A stretch of 64,000 nt of DNA from Atriophallophorus winterbourni (lineage: Eukaryota; Platyhelminthes; Trematoda; Plagiorchiida; Microphallidae), in the NCBI GenBank assembly GCA_013407085.1, contig JACCGJ010005251.1, positions 56,707-120,706 of the forward strand, given 5' to 3'. Positions 37,015 through 47,902 of this stretch are shown piece after piece (the first letter of the stretch is position 1; the number at the start of each line of letters is the position of its first letter). Position numbers and translations under genes: made by a program. Under the pieces are notes generated by a model. It was not told the DNA's origin, did not search any database, and worked only from the letters and a program-made list of their open reading frames with translations.

Positions 37015-38635
37015 TAGATGATCGAAAAAATAAAAAACATACAATACAATTAATTTTTTCTTGAACGTTAACTGATGATTTTAAACGTATTTATAATGAA
37101 AAGATTATTCACCGGAATTCGCACATCTAAATGTTCAAAAGCATTTTGAATAGTTCTTTGAATATATAATAACTCAATAATTTTTGGAAGCAACATTACG
37201 AGAAATAAATTTAGTTACCTATTAAAGTGTATGAATATTCGATTTAATTTTATTTCAAGAGATGTATACTGAAAATGAGTAAGTGGTTTAGAATATACAA
37301 AGATGATGCGATGAAACAACTTTAATATAAGTTGCACACAAATATATTATCAACTTATTACCGCGTTCATTTACTTCAAATTAAGTTCTAAATTGGAGAT
37401 AAATTCTTATAAATCACGACATTATGTAATTTAAAACAGCAGCATGTTTACTCGAATTTCATTATGTTTCTGGAAGACAACAGTGGGTAAGCCCTCGAAA
37501 GCCGTATCTCTCTCTATTAGCAACATAGTCCACGAGAATTTCTGTTAAAGAAATCATCTCCGGTGTTGTACAGCTTCCCCATGATTACAGCAGTACATTA
37601 CTTACTAGTTGGTCAAATTGGTTTTTTATTCTACCTTCAAATCCTATCTGGAAACGTATTCCACAAGTTACCAATTCTAGTTGAGAGCGTGAATCCTTGT
37701 GTTATGGTCAGTTTTCTTTGCTTTTGAAACTTTAGAGTATCGGTACTGATTTTTAAGCCCGCCACAAAACTAAAAAACTAGCGCAACTCTTTACCATAGG
37801 CTGACAGTAAGATGCGAAGAATTAGGAATAAAATAAATAGTGAATTAAATGAAATTAGTATTACAACCCGTTAGCTGATGAAGTATTCTGCGTTAATCCA
37901 TAGAAATCTTAATTGAAAATCTAAGAATATATGCTCGAAAATGTACATAGCCTTGACGCTTAAAATTTTAAATATAAAATTCTATACCACATTTCCGTTT
38001 GATAATCCGAAACACGCGGTGATTATTTTACATCAAGGCCACAAACTAGTAACATATTAAAACAAATATAATAATTCAGATTGTCGCAGTTGATCAACAC
38101 ATAGTGCGAATCATTTTATCTATGTATGATTTTTCAAGAATTGTTAGTTGGATAGTTATGCTTATAATAATTAATTTTTTCAACAATATTATCAAATTCA
38201 GACACGTTAATCAGTAGTTGATAAGTTCGAAACAAACATTACATGAAATAAATTCGAAGCTTTCACTGCCTTGTGTGTCTTTTCATCCTTCAAAAGATTA
38301 AGAACTTCGATTTGAGGCAGAATCTGCTTTCTCGCGAAAAACATAAGAACTGGTTCGATGTTGTAATGTATTTACATTACATTGTTCAACCCGATTCAGT
38401 TTAACCGGCTTGATTATCGGTGTTTTCATGATTATCTGACTCTAATGAAATTTTGTTCCAACTTATACCAAAATCTGTTTATTCCGGACAAAATATATCA
38501 TATGAATAGTATAAAACCGAGTATATTACTTAATTTTACATAAATAAATAAATAAATAAATAAATGATTTATTTTCGGATATCTAAAGCATGTTAATTAT
38601 CAGTAATATTTGTAAATATGACTTCAAAGCACGCC
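37015..38635. other. AT-rich stretch
   Basis: No coding sequence recognised. Bases 38280-38535 share a diverged repeat with 44465-44700 (ttgaggcagaatctgc..., ggacaaaatatatcatatgaatagt). Confidence 0.45.
38541..38566. repeat. (AATA)n microsatellite
   Basis: Six or more taaa/aata units. Confidence 0.9.
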
Positions 38636-38639
38636 GGTA

Positions 38640-39180
38640 ACAATTGATAACGATGACATAATGGTTAGGTTGGATGTGAGCGCTTTGTTCACCAATATCG
38701 TTACAACAAGTGCGTTACTACTAGCTTGGCGGTACCTCGAATCGGATGCCAGTTTGTCAGATCGCACAAACATGAGCGTCCATCAAATTATCCACGGTTT
38801 ATCGATCTGAAGGAGCAAGAAACGCTTCATATTCATGGAGCAATTATGTAGACAAAAAGTAGCGTTGGCAATGTGTTCACCGATATATGCAGTACTTGCG
38901 AACATGTACATGGAGCATTTCGAGAACAAAGCCCTTACCATTAAAGGGATTAAGCCAGAATTATTACGGAGTTATATTGATGAAACATTTGTTATCATCG
39001 AGCGAAATCAGTTAGAGACAATCTTTAAATATTCAAATGAAATAGACCGACCTCTTTCGATAAAAATAAAGTGGAATCTTGCACAGGCACGTTTCCATTT
39101 TTGGACCGTTCAGAACAGTCAACCAAGCCCATGTCTTATAAACCACAATTATCAGAGCGTTTTGTAAAGCGCTAATTGAT
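38640..39180 (+). mobile_element. Penelope-like reverse transcriptase fragment
   Basis: Begins IMVRLDVSALFTNI (reverse transcriptase motif A region of Penelope type). After a stop and shift it continues from 38835 with the conserved VANM-like VLANMYMEHFENKALTIKG, LLRSYIDETFVI (YxDD-like site read as YIDE) and RPLSIKIKW. Probably the 5' part of the element whose endonuclease lies at 42800-43720. Confidence 0.78.
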
Positions 39181-39325
39181 GGATTATTAAGATTCTTCAA
39201 GATTCGAGAATTTATGGACACAAATAGCACACAGCTTCACAATTACCATATTATGTAAATATTCGTTTAGGAAAAAGGTATAAAATAAACATATAATGTC
39301 AAGTATAGTGCAGTTGTATAGTTAT
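39175..39325 (+). repeat. Dispersed repeat shared with 49935-50090
   Basis: cttcacaattaccatatta-gtaaatattcgtt-aggaaaa-ggtataaaataaac is present at both sites with few changes. Confidence 0.7.
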
Positions 39326-39551
39326 CATGAGTCAATAAGCAGGTGTCGTTTAATCGTTCTGCAACAAATAAGTATCCAAATTTCGAATGAACGATTCGAC
39401 GCTAGGAGAGACCACAAGAGTTCTGGGGAGGGCATTCCAAATTAAACAGGCACGTTCACAATAAAATAGCGGCGACAGCTGATACGGGAGTGGGGAATTT
39501 GCAGTGTTGCTGAGTGGCTGCGTGTATGTCAAGACTCATGGTATTCGAATA

Positions 39552-40952
39552 CCGTATTTTTCGGACTATAAGGCGCACATAAAAACAATAATTTGTACGA
39601 AAAATTGGCAGTGAGCCTTATATTCTGGTGCGCCTTATGTATGAATAGTGTATGTTCACACTGCGCTGAAAAATCTGTCAAAATGTTTCATTAAAAATTT
39701 GGTAAGTGACGATGTCTCTCCCCTTGATTGTAGAAGGATAATCACTGATGGTCGTGGAGTCGGCTTTCAATGCTGTCTAGACAGACTTGTTTTGGAGTCA
39801 GAGTCAAACAATCAACAAAAGATCAACATGAAACTATTCAGCGATTAAAATCAAACTCTCTCACTTACCGAAACCACTATTCCTGGTACGTACGGTGCTT
39901 AAACATCCGGTAATTAAAGACCCCAAAATGGCACCTGTTAAGAGACATGCTTACGATGCGGATTTCAAACTCAAGGCCATCAGTCGCGCTGAACAACATG
40001 GAAATAGAGCACCTGCGAAGCAATTCAACAATAATGAATCAATGGTACGGAAGTGAAGGAAACAAGAAGATGACCTGCGTCAAGTAAAGAAGACGAAGAA
40101 CAGTTTCCGAGGGAACAAGGCAATATGGCCAGAATTAGAGGACAAAATTGAGCAGTGAATGACTGAACAGAGAATAGCAGGTAGAAGTGTCTCTACAATC
40201 TCCATTCGACTTAAGGCAACAGCGATGACACGTGATATGACGATAGAAGAATTTCAAGGAGGTCCTTCTTGGTGCTTCCGTTTTATGAGAAGGCGTCATT
40301 TCTCCATCTGACTCTATGCGCGCTCATCTCACTGAAACTGTCAAAAGTCAAGTGAAGAAAACCAATTCGGAGCTGGCCATCATTCCTGGAGGATTGACCA
40401 AAGAACTCCAACCGCTAGATATTGGAGTCAATAGGGCGTTTAAGGCTAAATTGCGAGCCGCATGGGAGCAATGGATGACAGAAGGTGAGCACACATTTAC
40501 CAAGACAGGTAGGCAACGTCGGGCTAGTTGCGCCACCTTCTGCCGATGGATCGTCGGCGCTTGGGCTAAAGTATCGGTCTCTACTGTTGTCCGAGCTCTC
40601 ACTAAGGCTGGAATCATTGATGAACAGCCAAGCAACAGCAATGAGACTGAGTCGGATGATGACGAGAGGGATCCGGGCGTGCTTGATGCCGCTATCGCCC
40701 AACTGTTGAATTCTGACACCGAAGACGAGGAATTTGATGGATTCGTAAAAGAGGAATGATTGAAGAAGTTAGTGTACTTTTTAATGTAATATTGACAGTT
40801 ATTGTTCATGATTTGAATAAAGTTTGACCTATCCAACTATTTTTGTTTCGCTTTATGCGCCTTATACTCCGGTGCGTCTTATATATGAAAACAGATCGTT
40901 CACTGATACTGCGTCTTATAATCCGGTGCGCCGTATAGTCCGAAAAATACGG
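39552..40952 (+). mobile_element. pogo/Tigger-type DNA transposon (deletion derivative)
   Basis: Terminal inverted repeats CCGTATTTTTCGGACTATA at 39552 and its complement ending at 40952, each flanked by TA (39550-39551 and 40953-40954). This is the Tc1/mariner-superfamily target duplication. Internal sequence is a broken transposase: N-terminal DNA-binding part at 39930-40310 and C-terminal part at 40316-40759. The 1401-base element is shorter than needed because the central catalytic region is missing. Confidence 0.93.
39930..40759 (+). pseudogene. pogo/Tigger transposase pseudogene
   Basis: The N-terminal part (MAPVKRHAYDADFKLKAISR, then FRGNKAIWPELEDKIEQ, GGPSWCFRFMRRRHFSI) has two internal stops. 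At about 40312 it jumps to MRAHLTETVK, IIPGGLTKELQPLDIGVNRA, RQRRASCATFCRWIVGAWAK and an acidic tail ending NSDTEDEEFDGFVKEE. The stretch holding most of the DDE domain is deleted. The C-terminal frame of 147 codons is intact and resembles POGK/Tigger-type proteins of vertebrates and other animals. Confidence 0.9.
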
Positions 40953-42799
40953 TAAATGTTTCAAGGGATGATGTGGGGTATTTGATATTTTGTATGTTAG
41001 TATCATATCGCTTTGAAGTCTTCTGTGAACGAAAGTGGGGAGTCTCCGTTTTGCTATCGTTCCTCGTACGTTAGTTTCCGGAAACCTCTTACGAGTTTGG
41101 TTAAACGATACTATATTTTATCAAGCAATAGTATATCCTTTTTTAACTTCGAAGTCAAAGCTTGTGATGCAGGCTCCATAGTTGGAGTTAAGTAGGCTTC
41201 CATGATGGTGGGCAACGTTCTAGGCGAGAAGGTTCAAAAAATCCGTTGCAGCATACATTAAAGCTCGAAGGCACGCTTGTAGATGACCTCACAATGCAGG
41301 CTGTTCTTCAGTCTGCCGCATACCCAGACTCCAAGATACCTTTCCGACTCGGTCCAGCTCAAAAGCGTCTGCTTAAAGTGATATTGGTAATGGAATGGCC
41401 TAACAATTTATAACACCATGCATTTTTGGAAATTGAATGGCAACTTATTCCGTACCGACCATTCATGGAGAGCATCTAGAACACATTGCAGTTGTACACT
41501 GTCCGCAGTTGATTTTATCCGCGTCCAAAGTTTGATATCATTAGCAAAGAGAATCACCTTGTATGACAGCGTCTCTTGTAGGTCGTTGATGTAAGCCAAG
41601 AAAAGTACTGGCTCGAGGACTGAATCTGGCGTTACGCCACTAGGGGCATCAATTATCTGTGATGTTAACTCGTTGATTCGAACGATCGCCTTGCGCCCAC
41701 TGAGGTAACTTTGAATCCATACGAGTAGCTGTCCGCCGATACCCACCTGCTTCAGCTTTTGTATTAGTCGAAAGTGCTCAACTTGGTCAAAAGCTTTAGA
41801 CATATTTAGATAGCAAGCGTGGATGCTAGCTTGGGATTTAGTCGTTTGACACCGTCAACAATTTTGTCAAGCATGAGCGAGATTTAAGAAAACCATGCTG
41901 CGCTACAGGTAGCATATTTTGTGATTCCACATGATGGACTATATTTTTCGTCATTATACGCTCAAGAGCGTTGAACATTACAAAAAGTATGGTGACGGGA
42001 CGGTAGTTTGCAGGATCTGAACGTCTAACGCCTTTGTAGATAAGTGAAATTACGCATGCCCTCAACTCTATTGACACCAATCCTTCAGTTAGAGGATGTT
42101 TATGAAATTCACTCAAACGTTCATTCAGTTGCTGGTCCAAAGATTTTAGTATAGTCGGAGTGATTCCGTTCGCTCCAGGGGATTTCCTAGGGTTCAATTG
42201 ACACAAACGTCGTTGTATGATCGCTGAATTTATATCCAGTCAGTTGTAACGTCAAATTTGATGGCGGTAATTCTTCAGCTGATCGAATCGCAAACCGACC
42301 AAATACTTTAGCATAAAATTGATCGAGAGCATCAGCTTTTTCCTTTGCTGATACTGTTAATCCATCGTCAGTGAGAACGAGAAACACCTCTATTTTCATG
42401 CTTGATCGAGCATCGACAATCCGATATAGCAATTTAGGATTTCCATCCATTTTCAAAATAGAAAGCGATGGTAATTTTGCCTCTATTCTTTAAGAAGAGT
42501 GTTTACTTTCTTCCGAATTCCGCAAAATGTTTGCCAGGACGTATCAGTCATGGTATTTCTGTGTTAAACCGAAGCAGAGTTCCTTTGTCCGATTCATTTT
42601 TTCGGGCGACTACGAAGCTTAAAGCGAAAGTCGCATACCCTTCGTTCACCAACAGAGGGTATATTAGCCGTCCAAAATCGAAGAAAATTTGGCGAGATAC
42701 AGTTTGTGTACCGTATGCAAAATGCTATCTGAAGTGATACTTATAATCTTGAACCCGACGGCCACCCGCGTAACGTTCGGTTCTGATGCAACTCATGGA

Positions 42800-43725
42800 T
42801 AAAAAACCTTCATCTAGCGTTACAAACAGCATCTTCAGAATCAACTGTAAGGACTTTTCAGGTGTTTACATAGACACACTTTCAGAAAAATTCATACAAT
42901 AATCGATGAACGCCGAAAGTGCGTACAAAGACATCTTCACGATGCTAGGAAATATCAATTCCTTATTCGTGATTACGCATTTGCGCAGCACGTTTTAGAT
43001 ACGGGACACAGCGTGGATCTAGAAAACGTGGAAATATTGAGACGCGATATTAAACCGTATAGAGAACGCCTACACACGGAGGCGTCGAAAGCGTCAAGTC
43101 AGGTTGCCTGGTGGACAATAAAGTCTATGGAGCAGAATTCTCCACAATCTTTTGCTCGGCACTGATGCCTTTTAGTTAATTAGATTTTTTCAAAAAAAAT
43201 AGCTTCACATTAGCCCCATTAGTCATGTAATATTACACATGTGGGGAAGCCGTGAAAAATGAATTGACCGTGTTCACTTATATTAGATTAATGTGGATAC
43301 ACACTAGTTGGCAAATTGACCACTGTTCCTGGTCAATCTCACGAGACGTCACACACTATAGGCTTAATATAGTCTGTTGAGCGGTAAGGTTAATTCAATA
43401 GTGTTGGGTTGACTACTACTTAATCATGTTCTTTGTCATGACTTTCAACATTTATCTGACAAAGCTTTAGTAAGAGACATGTTAAGTGTTATGCACCTTT
43501 CTAGTTGTTCTTTTTCTTTTCTAATTTCGACCAGTATACAATACTGATTTTTGTGACTTGAATTTGGTTTTGTTCATTTTCAGTATTTTTAGTATTTTTT
43601 TGATATCAAACCTTTCTTTTTGTCATTAATTCTTTTATTGTAAATTATTGCGTCAGAAGGGAAACGTTAACCAAAAACCTGCTTGAACCGATTGCACTCA
43701 AAGTATTTAGTATGCGATTGTTGTT
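42800..43725 (+). mobile_element. Penelope-like element, endonuclease and 3' end (degraded)
   Basis: GIY-YIG remnant with INCKDFSGVYIDTLSEKFI (the expected YIG reads YID), then HVLDTGHSVDLENVEILRRD and PYRERLHTEA. The tail near 43660-43705 (gggaaacgttaaccaaaaacctg...aaccgattgca) matches the Penelope terminus at 6705-6745, with the hammerhead CTGATGA part lost. Confidence 0.75.
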
Positions 43726-44395
43726 GGCCTCATTTGGTCGATGTCGACCATGTATGTACATCACAAGCGCATGAAGTTTCATGTTTTACAGTTTTTTGAA
43801 TGACTAAACAGTCCTGATTCTGGAGGAACAATCTCTCCCGCAGCGCTGGCAACGATAGTCAGAACTCTTTTGTATGGCGTTAGTTACACGCATGCGGCGC
43901 AATCTGCGTTCAGCAGCCAAGAGTTGCATCTACTCCTCCCCAGCTTGCAGACGACGCTTTTTACAATGCCTCCAGAGTGAACGTTCAAGAGCAAGTTCTT
44001 CCCAGCTCACGGGGTCAATGCCAAGGTAAACATATTGCAAACGTATTTGTACCGCAAGTGCGGACTGCCCAATCGTCGACTTCTAATTGCAACTCACCAT
44101 AGAGTAGATCTTTCGGAATATGGTCATTTTCCATTCTATAGACATGACCAAGCCACCGCAGGCGGCGCTGAAGTAATAGGGTGAACATGCTCTGTAAACC
44201 AGCTTTTGAAAGCATTTCAGCGTTAGTCACTCTGTCCATCCACGATATGTTCAAGTTCCGACGGATGCTTGGCAGATGGAAAGCATTCAGCTTCCGTTCA
44301 TGTCTTGCGTGGGTGGTCCAGGTTTTACTGCCGTACAGTAAAGCATTCAGTACGCACGCGCTGTATACCATCTTCTTTGTGATTGATGAGTTCAA
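43720..44395 (-). mobile_element. LINE-A, 5'-truncated copy
   Basis: Frame 44015-44407 has KKMVYSACVLNALLYGSKTW, LNAFHLPSIRRNLNISWMDR and LRWLGHVYRMENDHIPKDLL. The 3' tail begins at gttgttggcctc. It was inserted next to the Penelope 3' end. Confidence 0.85.
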
Positions 44396-44399
44396 AAAA

Positions 44400-45740
44400 A
44401 TAGACATGAAATAATTTTGAAACTTCTACTGTTTAGTGGTTCTATTTATTTTTTCGAAACATTAGGAACGTCAATTTGAGGCAGAATCTGCATTCCCACG
44501 ACGAACCTAGTGACAGATTAGTTGTTAGAATTTTTTGGTCCATATTGTTTTTCATCTTGTTTCTAACTGAAATAATTCTCGGTGTTTCCACGATGGTGTC
44601 CCTCTAATAAAATTTTGCTTTAATTAACACTAAAATCAGTTTACTGCGGACCAAATATATCATATGAATAGTGCAGAACTGAGATTATTACGCTAATTTT
44701 ATATACGTGGAATATCTCGAAATTTGATTGAACGAATTATACACGCTCATACCGGACATTTGCCTGGCTATAAGTTGCCATGCGTCCACCGACTTTAATT
44801 AATTTTGACCGCATGAGCATTAAGAACCGATTGAAGAATTATCATTATATTTTAATAGATGCAAATACGAAACCATGTTTCTACAAAGTTGCATTATTGT
44901 GTTTTTTTACGTTGAAAAATCAGATAGTAAGGGAAAATACGTGTCGTTGACAACACGTTGAGTAATTTAAATCTCTACGTAACTACCTTGAACTCTACTC
45001 AATAAATGAACACCAGTATGCTGTGAAAATAATACAGATTTTATTAAAAAAAGATAATTCATTATTGCCAAATGGGTTTAGTTGACTTTGTCACATAATC
45101 ATAAGCTTAGTTTATTCACAAGTTAAACGAACGTATTTGGAAACATTATTTGAAACACAATGGAGGTCAACACAACATTAGTCAATATTATTATGTAGTA
45201 GATTATGTCTCCTCAAAGAGACAGAATTTGTAGGCTAAAAGCAATGCGTTGCAACGTGTGAACTTAATACCAGATTTTGCGAAAAATATTCCGAATTTTT
45301 GTTCAGATAAGTGAACGTAAATTTGCGATATAATTTGAATAGTTATTCTCAGCTTGATCAGAAACTTTCTGAAATATTATCATTTATTAACAATGATATT
45401 TTATTTTATTTTTACTTGATATGTCATAGATATTTTATTGTTACATAATTTTTATGATCACATTTCTGTTAGCAATGTAATATATTAGTGAAACTGACGT
45501 AAAAACACGCAACTTGAACTATCTTATTGTAAATAAGAGGCACAGGCCATTTTCACATTTATGCAAAACTGACGCTTCATGAGACCTCATTTCTCATTGT
45601 TAAATAAACAGACATGCCAAAAATGTAGATCAGCATTACTGATGCAAACCTAATAATTCTAAGCAATTTGAGTGTGTGTTCATTGCTTAGCTGATCAATA
45701 AACCTAATGAATAAGATACAGTGAAGACATGGTTACTTGG
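44400..45740. other. AT-rich stretch with a shared dispersed repeat
   Basis: Bases 44465-44700 are a diverged copy of 38280-38535. Nothing else recognised. Confidence 0.45.
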
Positions 45741-45910
45741 TGTTGTGACCAAAGACATGGACATGCGAAATAAGTGTGCCTGTACCTGTGTGACTACAAA
45801 AGTTTGACTATTGTGACTGGTTGAATATTACACATTTGTTTTCCCGAAATTATTAATAGTTTTTAATGATTGGACGAATACGTTAAGCGTGTTCTTACTG
45901 CTGTAAAACA
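45741..45910 (+). repeat. 5' LTR of the Gypsy element
   Basis: Shares with the 3' LTR the block gaatattacacatttgtttt and cccgaaattattaatagt, plus matching ends. Confidence 0.85.
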
Positions 45911-46468
45911 AATTGGCGTCAGAAGATTTCCGGATTACTTACAATAAATTTCTTCGCTATTATTGGTACCTTTAAACCCATTTGGACAAATGATATTTGT
46001 CCTACTCCACCAAAATCTTGGATTGCATGAAAAACTTCATATCTGGATCACGTTGAATTACTCAATATTCTGCATCTCAAACTCTCATGAAACGAAATTA
46101 AAATTAATACGAATTCATATTGGTCCTGAAGGACAAATACAAAATGATATCCGTAAGAAAACTAAAATCAATAAATAGTCAACTTTGTTGGTTAAATTGC
46201 TTGGTCCACAGAAGAATCGTCCTGCTGCACGATTCAAGCGTACATAAATTATTCAAAGAGCTGGCCAAAATTTGTAATGCCGTATTTCTGAATTGACCCT
46301 TGCAGTTCGTTTTTGTGACCACTCAAGTGTACCAAGCAAAGAAATTCGAAGAGGTCCTCGTCGTACAATAGTTGCTTAGTAACATTCAACGCCACAAAGT
46401 TGATTCCTACTGCTGAAGATGTAGCCCGCTTCGGCAATTGCTAAGTCCCAAAACTACTTAACAATCAA

Positions 46469-46590
46469 AAATACAATGCTACAGCTGTAAAACTCAGAAT
46501 TATAAAGCGAATGACCCAGCATGTCCATCGCGTCATGTCAGGTGCTATAGATGTTCCTAACTTTGTCATTTTTCCGTCGTGTGTTGATTC
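46469..46590 (+). pseudogene. Gypsy gag zinc knuckles
   Basis: QCYSCKTQNYKANDPACPSR followed by HVRCYRCS, a stop, and LCHFSVVC. Two knuckles with the spacing typical of Gypsy nucleocapsid, interrupted by one stop. Confidence 0.75.
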
Positions 46591-46782
46591 AAATCCATGA
46601 GCTTCAACGCATAAACTAACCGAACGACAGAATATGAAAAGAAAACACTCACAGATAACTCTGTACTATTGAAGAATTTTACAGTGAGTTTCTTATAATC
46701 GCTACACTTGAGCCTGACTTAACTTCCTCTGAATTTTTGAAACGTATGGCTACGCTCACACGGTAGGGTCACATTTGTCTAT

Positions 46783-47100
46783 ATGGAACTTGACTCTGCC
46801 TCCCCCATAATAATATTTACATATAAAATTTATGAACTGCATTTTAAAAACCTACCGGGATACTTTACATTTTATAACATTCAAAGTTATTCACTTCCGC
46901 CAAGTCACTTACTGAAATACGTACTACTCGATCTTAATATCCAAGTTTCTGGTTACATAAAAGCTGCGGAATATGTTACCACACTGTATTCGAAGGCATT
47001 GCTGGGCAGAAACGCGATGAGAGATCGAAATCGAATGAACAAATGCCTATCGCAACTGTTTCACAATATTGCTGCAATTCAATCCAGCACCGCCTCTTAG
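46783..47100 (+). pseudogene. Gypsy aspartic protease
   Basis: MELDSASPIIIFTYKIYELH has the active-site D-S-A in place of D-T/S-G, and SKALLGRN is the conserved second motif. After it the frame runs into unrelated sequence, marking the deletion of reverse transcriptase. Confidence 0.72.
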
Positions 47101-47229
47101 AAACTGTTGACGGTATTCCCGAAGGACAAAAATCAGAATCGGCTCTAACAGGTTTATTGGTCGAGATAATGGGACCGTTAGCGACGGACTCAACCAGAAA
47201 ATGTTTTATTTTTCCTGGTACGTGTTATT

Positions 47230-47720
47230 ATTAGACAAGTGGCCCGAGGTCCATATATGTGGAGATGTTAGTCCTCATTTAATCATTAGGTGGTTGAAAC
47301 ATGTTTGCTCCTGACTTGGCCTCTCTGAAAATATCGTGACTGACAATAGCCATCAATTAACCAGCCAAATGTTTAAATCATTTTTTTAGAAAATGCTATA
47401 CAACATGCATACATTGCACCATGCAATCACTCTGCTAATAGTATGTTGGAACGATTGAATCAGTCAAAGAAAATATCCAAGGCAGGATGTGATTAGGAAG
47501 ACGCAGTTATCAATACGTTTATTTCCTATAGAAAAAACCAATAACATGCTACGTGCCTAACCCGTTGTGAATTGTTGTATGGTACACCAATCAGAATAAA
47601 AATAAATGCAACACATCAGTTGTCCTACAATCTCACATCGGATGAGTTGCAGATGAAAGATGTGTACGATGCTGCATCTGCAAAACGGTTAAACGTTACG
47701 GATAGGAAAGTGGTATTCAT
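47230..47720 (+). pseudogene. Gypsy integrase remnant
   Basis: LLDKWPEVHICGDVS, then LGLSENIVTDNSHQLTSQMF (the catalytic-core D-N region), then a decayed C-terminal part. It contains several stops. Confidence 0.75.
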
Positions 47721-47737
47721 TTTCACTGAGGGGATGA

Positions 47738-47902
47738 TGTTATAACCAGCGAAATGTACATGTCCTGTAAATTTTCTTGTACCTCAGTGACAACAAAATT
47801 TGGACCATTGTGATTCTTCGAATATTACACATTCGTTTTCCCGAAATTATTAATAGTTGTTAATGATTGGAAGAATACATGCATGCGTGATAAAGTAAAA
47901 CA
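47738..47902 (+). repeat. 3' LTR of the Gypsy element
   Basis: Matches 45741-45910; see that entry. Confidence 0.85.

Larger units (their letters stand above)
39340..42740 (-). mobile_element. CR1-type LINE interrupted by a pogo/Tigger transposon
   Basis: Minus strand, 5' to 3': KMDGNPKLLYRIVDARSSMK; LNPRKSPGANGITPTILKSL; NYRPVTILFVMFNALERIMT; MSKAFDQVEHFRLIQKLKQV; ILFANDIKLWTR (catalytic FADD changed to FAND); KISNTPHHPLKHL just right of the pogo element; then YCERACLIWNALPRTLVVSP on its left. The LINE C-terminus therefore continues across the insertion at 39552-40952. Confidence 0.88.
45741..47902 (+). mobile_element. Gypsy-type LTR retrotransposon, internally deleted
   Basis: Direct repeats 45741-45910 and 47738-47902 (both starting TGTTRTRACC and ending AAAACA) are the LTRs. 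A primer-binding-like site ttggcgtcagaag (45913-45925) follows the 5' LTR and a purine-rich gaggggatga precedes the 3' LTR. Inside: a CCHC zinc-knuckle pair (about 46470-46590), retropepsin (46783-47030) and an integrase remnant (47230-47720). Reverse transcriptase and RNase H are absent. No convincing target duplication remains. Confidence 0.85.

Noticed and set aside
40348..40836. Minus-strand frame of 162 codons
   Set aside because: Shadow of the pogo transposase C-terminal frame; no family resemblance.
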